This document shows positions 57,331 through 64,000 of a stretch of 64,000 nt of DNA, in pieces. The translations under genes were made by a program, and so were the position numbers. The stretch lies in the NCBI RefSeq assembly GCF_000243395.2, contig NZ_CM001484.1, forward strand, positions 3,218,524 to 3,282,523. The letters are read 5' to 3'. The notes beneath the pieces were generated by a model that worked only from the letters and a program-made list of their open reading frames with translations, did no database searches and was not told the DNA's origin. Within the stretch, counting starts at the first letter, position 1; the number at the start of each line of letters is the position of its first letter. The DNA is from Saccharomonospora glauca K62 (GTDB taxonomy: Bacteria; Actinomycetota; Actinomycetes; Mycobacteriales; Pseudonocardiaceae).

Positions 57331-58773
57331 ATGTCGTGGGACTGGTTCACCTCCGACGAGTACTGGATTTCGCGGCTGGTCTTCCAGAAGATGCTGGCCG
57401 CGCTGTACCTGGTGGCGTTCCTCAGCGCCGTGAACCAGTTCCGCCCGCTGCTCGGCGAGCGGGGGCTGCTGCCCGTTCCGGAATTCCTGGCACGCGTGAA
57501 CTTCCGCCGCGCGCCGAGCCTGTTCCACCTGCACTACTCCGACCGGTTCTTCGCCGCGGTGGCGGTGACCGGCGTCGTCGTGTCGGCCGCGTTGGTGGCC
57601 GGGGTGGCGGACCTGCTGCCCGTATGGGGATGTCTGCTGCTGTGGGCAGTGCCGTGGGTGCTGTACTTGTCGATCGTCAACGTCGGACAGACCTGGTACG
57701 CGTTCGGCTGGGAATCGTTACTGCTGGAGACGGGTTTCCTGGCGATCTTCCTCGGGCCGGCGCACACGGGTGTGCCCACGCTGGTGCTCTGGCTGCTGCT
57801 GTGGTTGCTGTTCCGACTGGAATTCGGCGCCGGGCTGATCAAGATGCGGGGCGATCGGTGCTGGCGTGAGCTGACCTGCCTGTACTACCACCACGAGACC
57901 CAGCCGCTGCCCGGCCCGTTGAGTTGGTACTTCCACCATCTGCCGCGGTGGATGCACCGCGTGGAGGCGGCGGCCAACCACGTGGCACAGCTCGTGGTTC
58001 CGTTCGTGCTCTTCGCGCCCCAACCCGCGGCGAGTGTCGCGGCGGGCGTCGTGATCGTCACCCAGGGCTGGCTGGTGCTCAGCGGCAACTTCTCCTGGCT
58101 GAATGCTCTCACCATCACGCTCGCCGTCCCCGCTCTCGACGGCGAGCTGCTGGGCGTGTCGCCTCCGGAGGAGCTCGCCACGCCGCCGGTGTGGTACGGA
58201 GCCCTCGTGATCGCCGTGACGGCCGGGGTCGCGGTGTTGAGCTACTGGCCCGTGAAGAACCTGCTCGGCAAGGGCCAGTTGATGAACTACAGCTTCAACC
58301 AGTTCCACCTCGTCAACACCTACGGCGCCTTCGGCAGCGTCACCCGCGACCGGTACGAGGTGATCATCGAGGGTACCGACGAGGAGACCATCGGCCCGGA
58401 AACCGTGTGGCGCGAATACGAGTTCAAGGGCAAACCGGGCGATCCGTACCGACGTCCGCGGCAGGTCGCGCCGTACCACCTACGGCTGGACTGGCTGCTG
58501 TGGTTCCTCTCGCTGTCGTCGCGATACGGGGGCCGCTGGCTTCCCGCCCTGGTCCGGAAGCTGCTCGACGGCGACCCGCAGATCCGCCGTCTGCTCCGTC
58601 ACGATCCCTTCGACGGGAAGCCACCCACGCATCTCCGGGCCCGGCTGTTCCACTACCGCTTCACGACCCCGGCCGAACGAGCCGAGACCGGCGCGTGGTG
58701 GGTCAGGGAGCCCGTGGGCACGGTGGTCCGCACCTGCCGCCTCAATGCCGACGGCACTCCCGTTCCCGTGTGA
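57331..58773 (+). CDS. Lipase maturation factor family (LMF1-like) membrane protein
   Basis: The 480-residue product is polytopic, with about eight hydrophobic segments between 15 and 320, then a soluble C-terminal part. The conserved block [29 protein letters not shown], from about residue 170, is the hallmark of the LMF family, whose eukaryotic members help fold secreted lipases in the [14 protein letters not shown] and [26 protein letters not shown] are further LMF features. The bacterial role is not established. The ATG at 57331 has GGAAG close upstream. It ends at a region of 21-bp tandem repeats shared with the convergent recX gene. Confidence 0.87.
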   Translation: MSWDWFTSDEYWISRLVFQKMLAALYLVAFLSAVNQFRPLLGERGLLPVPEFLARVNFRRAPSLFHLHYSDRFFAAVAVTGVVVSAALVAGVADLLPVWGCLLLWAVPWVLYLSIVNVGQTWYAFGWESLLLETGFLAIFLGPAHTGVPTLVLWLLLWLLFRLEFGAGLIKMRGDRCWRELTCLYYHHETQPLPGPLSWYFHHLPRWMHRVEAAANHVAQLVVPFVLFAPQPAASVAAGVVIVTQGWLVLSGNFSWLNALTITLAVPALDGELLGVSPPEELATPPVWYGALVIAVTAGVAVLSYWPVKNLLGKGQLMNYSFNQFHLVNTYGAFGSVTRDRYEVIIEGTDEETIGPETVWREYEFKGKPGDPYRRPRQVAPYHLRLDWLLWFLSLSSRYGGRWLPALVRKLLDGDPQIRRLLRHDPFDGKPPTHLRARLFHYRFTTPAERAETGAWWVREPVGTVVRTCRLNADGTPVPV

Positions 58774-58809
58774 GACGGTCCGGCGGGCGAGCGGCGCAAT
58801 CAATCACAC

Positions 58810-58872
58810 GTGCGGAAAGTACGGACACCCGTGCGTGAAGTGCGGCCACGCGTACCGGAACTGCGGACACGC
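58810..58872. repeat. 21-bp tandem repeat, three units
   Basis: Three head-to-tail 21-mers: GTGCGGAAAGTACGGACACCC, GTGCGTGAAGTGCGGCCACGC and GTACCGGAACTGCGGACACGC (each unit is given once; they are written separately here). Shared core is GTxCxxxAAxTxCGGxCACxC. The array fills the 101-bp gap between the convergent LMF and recX genes and ends 2 bp before the recX stop. Units 1-3 differ at several positions, so it is old or under structural constraint. Confidence 0.85.
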
Positions 58873-58874
58873 GG

Positions 58875-59393
58875 TCAGGGGTCCACGTCATCGAGGAAGG
58901 TCGGTTCCGCTCCCACTTCGCGGAGTTCCTCGCGGACGACCCGGTATGACAGGCCCTGCGGGTATCCCTTACGAGCCAACATACCGAGCAGCCGACGCGT
59001 GGCCTTCTGCTCGTCGAGGCCGGCCATGGTCCGCAATTTCTTGCGCACCAGTTCCCGAGCCCGCTGTTCCTCGGCATCGGAGTCGATCGCCCCGGCGGCC
59101 TCGGCCGCGACCTCCGGGTCGACCCCTTTGCGCTTCAACTCGGCGACCAACGCCTTGCGCGCGAGACCCCGGTGAGTGTGCCGCGAGCGCACCCACATCT
59201 CGGCGAACGCGGCATCGTCCACCAGCCCCGCATCGTCGAGCTTGCCGAGCAACCTCTCGCCGATGTCGTCGGCGAAGCCCTTCCGGCGCAACGCCTGACG
59301 CAGCTCGTCCTTGGTACGCGGCCGCGCGGCCAGGAGGTCGAAGCAGAACTCCTTGGCCTTGCGCCACGCCTCCTCGGGCGGCAGGTTGTGCAT
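58875..59393 (-). CDS. recX: RecA regulatory protein RecX
   Basis: Small helical inhibitor of RecA filament growth. The 172-residue product shows three RecX three-helix repeats: AKEFCFDLLAARPRTKDELRQALRRKGF, then VDDAAFAEMWVRSRHTHRGLARKAL, then RELVRKKLRTMAGLDEQKATRRLLGMLARKGYP. The ATG at 59393 lies 16 bp after the recA stop; no ribosome site is evident, so translation probably depends on recA read-through. A longer open frame upstream overlaps recA and is rejected. Confidence 0.93.
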   Translation of the reverse strand: MHNLPPEEAWRKAKEFCFDLLAARPRTKDELRQALRRKGFADDIGERLLGKLDDAGLVDDAAFAEMWVRSRHTHRGLARKALVAELKRKGVDPEVAAEAAGAIDSDAEEQRARELVRKKLRTMAGLDEQKATRRLLGMLARKGYPQGLSYRVVREELREVGAEPTFLDDVDP

Positions 59394-59409
59394 CGACGCG
59401 CCGGTTTCG

Positions 59410-60447
59410 TCAGAAGTCGACCGGAGCGGGAGCGCTGTCCTCACCCTCCTCGGCCCCGATGCCGAGCTTTTCCTTGATCTTCTTCTCGATCTCGTTGGCG
59501 ACGTCCGGGTTCTCGCGCAGGAACCGCCGGGCGTTCTCCTTGCCCTGACCGAGCTGGTCGCCCTCGTAGGTGTACCAGGCGCCCGACTTACGGACGATGC
59601 CCTGGTCGACACCCATGTCGATCAAGGAACCCTCACGCGAGACACCGATTCCGTACAGGATGTCGAACTCGGCCTGCTTGAACGGCGGCGCGACCTTGTT
59701 CTTGACGACCTTGACCCTGGTGCGGTTACCGACCGGCTCACCGCCGTCCTTCAACGTCTCGATCCGGCGCACGTCGAGGCGGACGGAGGCGTAGAACTTC
59801 AGCGCCTTACCACCGGTGGTGGTCTCGGGGCTGCCGAACATGACGCCGACCTTCTCGCGGAGCTGGTTGATGAAGATCGCCGTGGTGCCCGAGTTGTGGA
59901 GGGCACCGGTGATCTTCCGCAGCGCCTGGCTCATCAGGCGTGCCTGAAGACCCACGTGGGAGTCGCCCATCTCACCCTCGATCTCGGCCCTGGGCACGAG
60001 AGCGGCCACGGAGTCGATGACCAGGATGTCGAGCGCGCCCGAGCGGATCAGCATGTCGGCGATCTCCAGCGCCTGCTCACCGGTGTCGGGCTGGGACACC
60101 AGCAGGGCGTCGGTGTCGACCCCCAGCGCCTTGGCGTACTCGGGGTCGAGCGCGTGCTCGGCGTCGATGAAGGCCGCGATACCTCCCGCCTTCTGCGCGT
60201 TGGCCACGGCGTGCAGCGCGACCGTCGTCTTACCCGACGACTCCGGGCCGTAGATCTCCACGATGCGGCCTCGTGGCAGGCCCCCGATACCCAGCGCGAT
60301 GTCCAGCGCGATGGCTCCCGTCGGGATGACCTCGACCGGCGGCCTGGTGTTCTCACCGAGGCGCATCACCGATCCCTTGCCGAACTGCTTGTCGATCTGG
60401 GCAAGGGCCAAATCGAGCGCTTTGCCCTTGTCCGGTGCTGCTGGCAT
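59410..60447 (-). CDS. recA: Recombinase RecA
   Basis: DNA strand-exchange ATPase and LexA co-protease. The 345-residue product has Walker A GPESSGKT (67-74), the Walker B strand [14 protein letters not shown], loop L1 [36 protein letters not shown], and the acidic C-terminal tail [12 protein letters not shown]. No intein is present. The ATG at 60447 ([10 protein letters not shown]) has GAGGTGG upstream. The 200 bp before it hold a PafBC-like promoter, an inverted DnaA-box pair and an SOS box, so control is both LexA-dependent and LexA-independent, as in mycobacteria. Confidence 0.98.
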   Translation of the reverse strand: MPAAPDKGKALDLALAQIDKQFGKGSVMRLGENTRPPVEVIPTGAIALDIALGIGGLPRGRIVEIYGPESSGKTTVALHAVANAQKAGGIAAFIDAEHALDPEYAKALGVDTDALLVSQPDTGEQALEIADMLIRSGALDILVIDSVAALVPRAEIEGEMGDSHVGLQARLMSQALRKITGALHNSGTTAIFINQLREKVGVMFGSPETTTGGKALKFYASVRLDVRRIETLKDGGEPVGNRTRVKVVKNKVAPPFKQAEFDILYGIGVSREGSLIDMGVDQGIVRKSGAWYTYEGDQLGQGKENARRFLRENPDVANEIEKKIKEKLGIGAEEGEDSAPAPVDF

Positions 60448-60527
60448 GGAATCCACCTCATTGGCTGTTCATCGGGGCCCGCAGATGCGCTGTCGGGAGT
60501 CCGCGGGATGTCTGTTGTTCGAGTCCG

Positions 60528-60550
60528 ACGTTACGGGCCGGGTCTGACAG
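60528..60550 (-). promoter_or_regulatory. PafBC-type (RecA-NDp) promoter of recA
   Basis: On the minus strand: CTGTCAGAC, 8 nt, TAACGT. The mycobacterial LexA-independent DNA-damage promoter is TTGTCRGTG-N8-TANNNT; here 6 of 9 upstream positions match, with exact spacing and a matching -10. It lies about 80 bp before the recA start. Confidence 0.72.
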
Positions 60551-60568
60551 TTCGCGGCCGCGCCGGGT

Positions 60569-60602
60569 GGTTGTCCACAGCCGGACCTCGTTGTGGACAA
60601 CC
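60569..60602. promoter_or_regulatory. Two inverted DnaA-box sequences upstream of recA
   Basis: TTGTCCACA (60571-60579) and TGTGGACAA (60592-60600) are both perfect copies of the actinobacterial DnaA box, in opposite directions, inside an 11-bp-arm inverted repeat with a 12-nt centre. It lies between the SOS box and the PafBC-like promoter. Confidence 0.6.
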
Positions 60603-60609
60603 ACGATAG

Positions 60610-60625
60610 CCGAACACGTGTTCGA
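60610..60625 (-). promoter_or_regulatory. SOS (LexA) box upstream of recA
   Basis: CCGAACACGTGTTCGA differs at one base from TCGAAC-N4-GTTCGA. It is 163 bp upstream of the recA start, so it would act on the more distal of two promoters. Confidence 0.8.
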
Positions 60626-60646
60626 CGTCGAAACGACACGCCTCCG

Positions 60647-60841
60647 CTACCGTCGTTCGACGGGGATGTCGAACTCCGCGCACACCGCCCGCCAGATCTC
60701 CTTGGCCGGAACGCCGTCGTCGAGAGCCTGGTCGACGGTCCGGCCCCCGAGTCCGCTGAGCACGTGGTCGGAGGCCAGCGTCGCCGCACGCACCTGGCCG
60801 AACTCCTCGGCCATGAGTCGCCGGAACACCGTAATTCGCAT
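60647..60841 (-). CDS. DUF3046 domain-containing protein (Rv2738c type)
   Basis: A 64-residue actinobacterial protein found just upstream of recA. The sequence has the family pattern MRITVFRRLMAEEFG, then SDHVLSGLGGRTVDQALDDGVPAKEIWRAVCAEFDIP. Function unknown. The ATG at 60841 has TACGCT 7 nt upstream, a possible leaderless -10; an upstream ATG at 60859 is less likely. It is transcribed towards recA; the SOS box lies 20 bp after its stop. Confidence 0.88.
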   Translation of the reverse strand: MRITVFRRLMAEEFGQVRAATLASDHVLSGLGGRTVDQALDDGVPAKEIWRAVCAEFDIPVERR

Positions 60842-60883
60842 CGGCTCCAGCGTAGTCATCCCCGCGGTACGCCCGAAGGACCG

Positions 60884-60889
60884 TAGGGT
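60884..60889 (+). promoter_or_regulatory. Candidate -10 for the 40-residue membrane protein
   Basis: TAGGGT ends 6 nt before the ATG at 60896; no ribosome site lies between. Confidence 0.45.
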
Positions 60890-60895
60890 GGTCCC

Positions 60896-61018
60896 ATGGT
60901 GTTGTCGCAGGGCTTCTCCGATCTCCAGTCCACTGCGCTCACGCTGGCGTCGATCGCCGTGGTCGGCAGCTCACTGGTCGTGCTGATCATCAGCGTGCTC
61001 CGCAACCGGAGGAAGTGA
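60896..61018 (+). CDS. 40-residue single-helix membrane protein
   Basis: The product begins MVLSQGFSDLQSTA, has one membrane helix at about 15-35 (LTLASIAVVGSSLVVLIISV) and ends in the basic LRNRRK. It is divergent from the DUF3046 gene, 54 bp away, and converges on the Hsp70-like gene, 7 bp apart. A TAGGGT hexamer at the leaderless spacing and the orderly layout (helix plus positive-inside tail) support a real gene, but its short length leaves doubt. Function unknown; a partner or regulator of a membrane complex is possible. Confidence 0.5.
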   Translation: MVLSQGFSDLQSTALTLASIAVVGSSLVVLIISVLRNRRK

Positions 61019-61025
61019 CCCGAGC

Positions 61026-62945
61026 TCACTCGCCCGGTTGCACGGTGTTCTCGAAGTAGTCCGCCATCGCGTTCGCCGAGGTGGTCTCGCCCTCTCCCGT
61101 GAGATTGACCTGGTAGACGAACCCGGCGAGCGGGCGATCGTCCACGGTGAACACCACCACCGACGAGTTGCGTCCCGCCGAGGCCGCGTAGCGGCCGGAC
61201 AGTCCGTTGCCCTGCCACTCCGCCTGCACCTGCTCGCCCCCACCCGTGCGGGTCAGTAGTCCGTCGAGGTACTGCTCGATGGCGCCTTCCGACGCGGAAT
61301 GCAGGTAGGTGATCTGCGCTCCGGGCAGGCCGGGAGCCGAGCAGGTCACCGTGACGCCGAGTTCCTCCTCGTTCGCCGCGGCCGCGGGGCCCGTACCGGT
61401 GCCCGGCGCGCAGTTGTTGTCCCGAGGCACGGTGCCCGCGAGCTGGCGCATGCACCCGGTGAACCCCTGCTCGTCGGGTGTCCCCGGCTGTCCGCATTCC
61501 GACGCCGCGTACGTCTCGGCCGAGGAGGACGGCCAGAACAGCCACGTCGCCACGCCCCCGAGCACGGCCACGGCACCGACGGCCACGGCCGCGATCAGCC
61601 CGGTGCGCTTCTTCGTGCCGCCGGTCTTCGGCACCGAGGGGAAGTTGGCGGGCGCGGTCCCCGTGGAGCCGAGAGGCGTCCCCGAGGTCGGCTGCGGCCC
61701 GGTGGTCGGATAGGTCGCGGGGTACTGCTGCTGCGGTGCGGGCTGGGCCGGCACCGCCCCGGCGGGAGGCGAGTAGGGACCCGTCAGGTTCGGCGTCGGG
61801 GCGGGCGCGACCGTCGCGGGGGCCGACTGTGCCCCCACCACGTCGCCGTCGACCTGCTGCGTCCGCATGCTGAGGCCGTCGGGGCCCACGTGGTGCGCGC
61901 CGAACGCCACGGCCGTCTCGGGCTGGTCGAGACTCGACGGCACCACGCCGAGCTTCTCGGCCAACAAGCTGCCCACGAGCGGCAACCTGCTCGACCCCCC
62001 GACGAGGTAGATCCCGGCGAGCTGGTCGGGGGTCAGTCCCGCCGAGCGCACCGTGCGCGCGAGCAACTCGACGCTGCGCAGCATCATGGGCCGCACCAGC
62101 GCTTCCAGCTCCGCCCTGGTCACCAGCACGTCCGAGAACGGCTCGGGCATGGGCACCTCGGTCTGCGGGAGCCGGGAGAGCGCCTCCTTCGCGGCCTTCA
62201 CGTCCTCCTGCAAGGCCCTGCGGGCCCGGCGGTCGGCGGTCGACTCCGGACGCAGGAGACGCTGCCACCGCTGCGGGTCGCTGTGGGAGACCTCGCGACC
62301 GACGTGCACGAGCAGGGCCTGGTCGACGTCCAGGCCACCGAGGTCGGGAAGACCGTCCTCGGCCAGTACCGTGAAGCCGTTCTGGGTGGCTCCGAGCACC
62401 GCGACGTCGAACGTGCCCGCGCCCAAGTCGTAGACGGCGAGCGTCTGCCCCGGCGCGAGTCCCTTGCCGGGGAAGGACGCGAAGTGCGCCGCCGCGGCGA
62501 CGGGCTCGGGCACCAGCGTGATCGCGTTGCCCATGCCGGCGAGTCGAGCCGCGGACAACAGGACGTTGCGCCGCACGGGGCCCCACTGGGCGGGGTGGGT
62601 CAGGCGCACCTCCTCGGGCGGCTCACCCCCGAGCTGCCGCACGGTCTCGTCCAGCACACGGCGCAGCACGGCGGCGAGCGCCTCGTTCACGGGCACCACG
62701 TCGGTGCCGAGCAGGAGGGTCTGCTCGTCCACCCTGCGCTTGGGGTTCGGCTCGAAACGGGTGGGATCGAGCCGCGCGCGACGTTCGGCGTCCCTGCCGA
62801 CCACGAGGCCACCCTCTTCCTCGGCGAACACGGCCGAAGGCATCGTGGCCGAGCCGTCGACGTCGATGACCCTGGGTGGTCGCCCGTGTGCGGAGAGGAC
62901 GGCCACGGTGTTCGACGTACCGAGATCGACGGACAGAATCCCCAC
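61026..62945 (-). CDS. Membrane-anchored Hsp70-like ATPase with extracytoplasmic domain
   Basis: The 639-residue product starts with an Hsp70/actin-type ATPase (1-375): phosphate-1 DLGTSNT (7-13), phosphate-2 YDLGAGTFDVAVLG, and adenosine motif GGSSRLPLVG. No substrate-binding domain of DnaK follows. Instead there is a Pro/Ala/Gln/Thr-rich linker (about 390-445), one membrane helix (about 449-471) and a 168-residue outer domain with four Cys (ECGQ, GCMR, NNCA, VTCS) that probably form two disulfides. GTG at 62945 with GGGAGAA upstream is chosen; homology starts there. Function unknown; the layout suggests signalling across the membrane driven by ATP state. Confidence 0.87.
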   Translation of the reverse strand: MGILSVDLGTSNTVAVLSAHGRPPRVIDVDGSATMPSAVFAEEEGGLVVGRDAERRARLDPTRFEPNPKRRVDEQTLLLGTDVVPVNEALAAVLRRVLDETVRQLGGEPPEEVRLTHPAQWGPVRRNVLLSAARLAGMGNAITLVPEPVAAAAHFASFPGKGLAPGQTLAVYDLGAGTFDVAVLGATQNGFTVLAEDGLPDLGGLDVDQALLVHVGREVSHSDPQRWQRLLRPESTADRRARRALQEDVKAAKEALSRLPQTEVPMPEPFSDVLVTRAELEALVRPMMLRSVELLARTVRSAGLTPDQLAGIYLVGGSSRLPLVGSLLAEKLGVVPSSLDQPETAVAFGAHHVGPDGLSMRTQQVDGDVVGAQSAPATVAPAPTPNLTGPYSPPAGAVPAQPAPQQQYPATYPTTGPQPTSGTPLGSTGTAPANFPSVPKTGGTKKRTGLIAAVAVGAVAVLGGVATWLFWPSSSAETYAASECGQPGTPDEQGFTGCMRQLAGTVPRDNNCAPGTGTGPAAAANEEELGVTVTCSAPGLPGAQITYLHSASEGAIEQYLDGLLTRTGGGEQVQAEWQGNGLSGRYAASAGRNSSVVVFTVDDRPLAGFVYQVNLTGEGETTSANAMADYFENTVQPGE

Positions 62946-63073
62946 CAGTTCTCCCTTGTCGAGTTCCCGAGAAACCGCGGTGATGCTTTCACGTCGGGCG
63001 ACGACGCGGGGACGCACCCGGCAGTTCCGGCCGCTCGACGAACGACGCGAGGCCGAACTGTCGGGGTGGCACG

Positions 63074-63079
63074 CATGAT
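63074..63079 (+). promoter_or_regulatory. Candidate -10 for a leaderless lhr transcript
   Basis: CATGAT ends 6 nt before the GTG at 63086. GGAG within the spacer is only 2 nt from the start, too close for a ribosome site. Confidence 0.4.
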
Positions 63080-63085
63080 GGAGAT

Positions 63086-64000
63086 GTGCCCGACGACGTC
63101 CGCCCAGCCGTACTGGAATTGTTCTCGCCCGCCACCCGGCAGTGGTTCGAGGGCGCGTTCGCCGCGCCCACGGCCGCTCAGGAGGGGGCGTGGCGGGCGG
63201 CCGAGGCGGGCGAACACGCGCTGGTGGTCGCACCCACCGGCTCCGGCAAGACGCTGGCCGCGTTCCTGTGGGCACTCGACCGGCTGGTCACGTCGGCACC
63301 ACCCACGCGGGAGCGACGCTGCCGAGTGCTGTACGTCTCCCCGCTCAAGGCGCTCGCCGTGGACGTCCAGCGCAACCTCCGAGCACCACTGGCCGGTATC
63401 TCGCAGGCCTCCCGCAGGCTGGGGCTGGAGGCCCCCGACATCACGGTGGGCACTCGCACGGGCGACACCACGCCCGCCGAACGCCGCGCGTTCGCGCGCA
63501 CCCCGCCCGACATCCTGGTGACCACGCCGGAATCGCTGTTCCTGCTGTTGACGTCCGCGGCGCGCGAAGCCCTGCGCGGTGTCGAGACCGTGATCGTCGA
63601 CGAGGTACACGCCGTCGCGGGCAGCAAGCGCGGCGCACACCTCGCGTTGTCCTTGGAACGGCTCGACGACCTGCTCGAACGCCCCGCGCAGCGCATCGGG
63701 CTCTCGGCCACGGTGCGTCCCGTCGACGAGGTGGGCACGTTCCTCACCGGTGGCAGGCCCGTCCGTCTCGTCCAGCCCCCGGCGAGCAAGACGATCGAGG
63801 TGCGGGTCGAGGTCCCCGTCGAGGACATGGGTGAACTCGACGCCCCACCCACGCGGGAGGAACCGGCCTCGCTGCCCTCGGAGGCGGACCCGGAGGGCGC
63901 TCCGGACGTACCCGAGCGGGCCGGACGGGCGTCGATCTGGCCCGCCGTGGAGGCACGAGTGCTCGACCTCGTGCGCGCACACCGTTCCACCATCGTCTTC
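63086..64000 (+). CDS. lhr: Lhr-type DNA helicase (5' part only)
   Basis: The first 305 residues of a superfamily 2 DNA helicase; full-length actinobacterial Lhr proteins have about 1500 residues, and the gene runs off the right edge. Visible motifs are Q-motif region PTAAQEGAW, Walker A APTGSGKT, motif Ia VLYVSPLKALAVD, TGDTTPAERR, motif Ib TTPESLFLLL, motif II DEVHA, and motif III GLSATV. Lhr is a DNA-damage-related helicase in mycobacteria. The GTG at 63086 has the leaderless pattern upstream. It is divergent from the Hsp70-like gene, with 140 bp shared. Confidence 0.92.
   Translation, partial: MPDDVRPAVLELFSPATRQWFEGAFAAPTAAQEGAWRAAEAGEHALVVAPTGSGKTLAAFLWALDRLVTSAPPTRERRCRVLYVSPLKALAVDVQRNLRAPLAGISQASRRLGLEAPDITVGTRTGDTTPAERRAFARTPPDILVTTPESLFLLLTSAAREALRGVETVIVDEVHAVAGSKRGAHLALSLERLDDLLERPAQRIGLSATVRPVDEVGTFLTGGRPVRLVQPPASKTIEVRVEVPVEDMGELDAPPTREEPASLPSEADPEGAPDVPERAGRASIWPAVEARVLDLVRAHRSTIVF

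Noticed and set aside
58745-59548. Zinc-knuckle-like peptide (repeated CGxxGHxC pattern) on the plus strand over the repeat array
   Set aside because: The Cys/His pattern is a product of the 21-bp tandem repeat, and the frame then runs antisense through recX.

Overview
The window reads as chromosome from a high-GC actinobacterium, most likely family Pseudonocardiaceae and close to Saccharomonospora or Amycolatopsis. This is inferred from gene content and high G+C, not from a marker search. FtsZ has the actinobacterial C-terminal tail, MurE is the diaminopimelate type, and several gene runs follow the order known from Mycobacterium (ideR; nrdR, lexA, hflX, dapF, miaA, DUF349, miaB, recX, recA) and Corynebacterium (gluABCD next to recX-recA). 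No prophage, insertion sequence, CRISPR array, tRNA or rRNA was seen.

Region 1 (1-12684, minus strand) is the distal part of the division and cell wall (dcw) cluster: murE, murF, mraY, murD, ftsW, murG, murC, ftsQ, ftsZ and the start of pgeF. Many junctions overlap by ATGA or GTGA. A perfect 28-nt palindrome at the ftsQ stop separates it from ftsZ, which has its own upstream region. The usual proximal part (mraZ, rsmH, ftsL, pbpB) is absent: upstream of murE lies an unrelated secreted protein.

Region 2 (12907-27259) is mixed metabolism: a secreted protein of unknown function; an operon of sulfurtransferase, AcuC deacetylase and a GNAT/acyl-CoA-synthetase fusion (probable reversible lysine acylation); the iron regulator IdeR; GalE; a DUF4192 protein; a secreted S15-type peptidase/esterase; a prolyl oligopeptidase; and an NAD(P)-binding protein.

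Region 3 (27386-32963) is a compact cassette: an HSL-type esterase followed by two overlapping ABC half-transporters resembling the siderophore importers IrtAB/YbtPQ, with a divergent PucR-like regulator. It is the best candidate here for a little-described functional unit.

Region 4 (33030-46997) holds nrdR-nrdJ with NrdR boxes, lexA with an SOS box, a divergent small SOS-box membrane protein, a secreted beta-propeller-like protein, hflX, dapF, miaA, a LigB-like protein, a DUF349 protein, a small membrane protein and miaB.

Region 5 (47224-58773) holds gluABCD, a mycobacterial Sdh1-type succinate dehydrogenase operon, an Entner-Doudoroff edd-eda pair, and a lipase maturation factor family protein. 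Two CRP-type sites lie between the divergent sdh and edd operons.

Region 6 (58810-64000) has a three-copy 21-bp tandem repeat, recX and recA (with a PafBC-like promoter, an SOS box and two inverted DnaA-box sequences upstream), a DUF3046 protein, a 40-residue membrane protein, a membrane-anchored Hsp70-like protein and the 5' part of an Lhr helicase. Several genes have a TANNNT hexamer 6-7 nt before the start codon, the pattern of leaderless transcripts.
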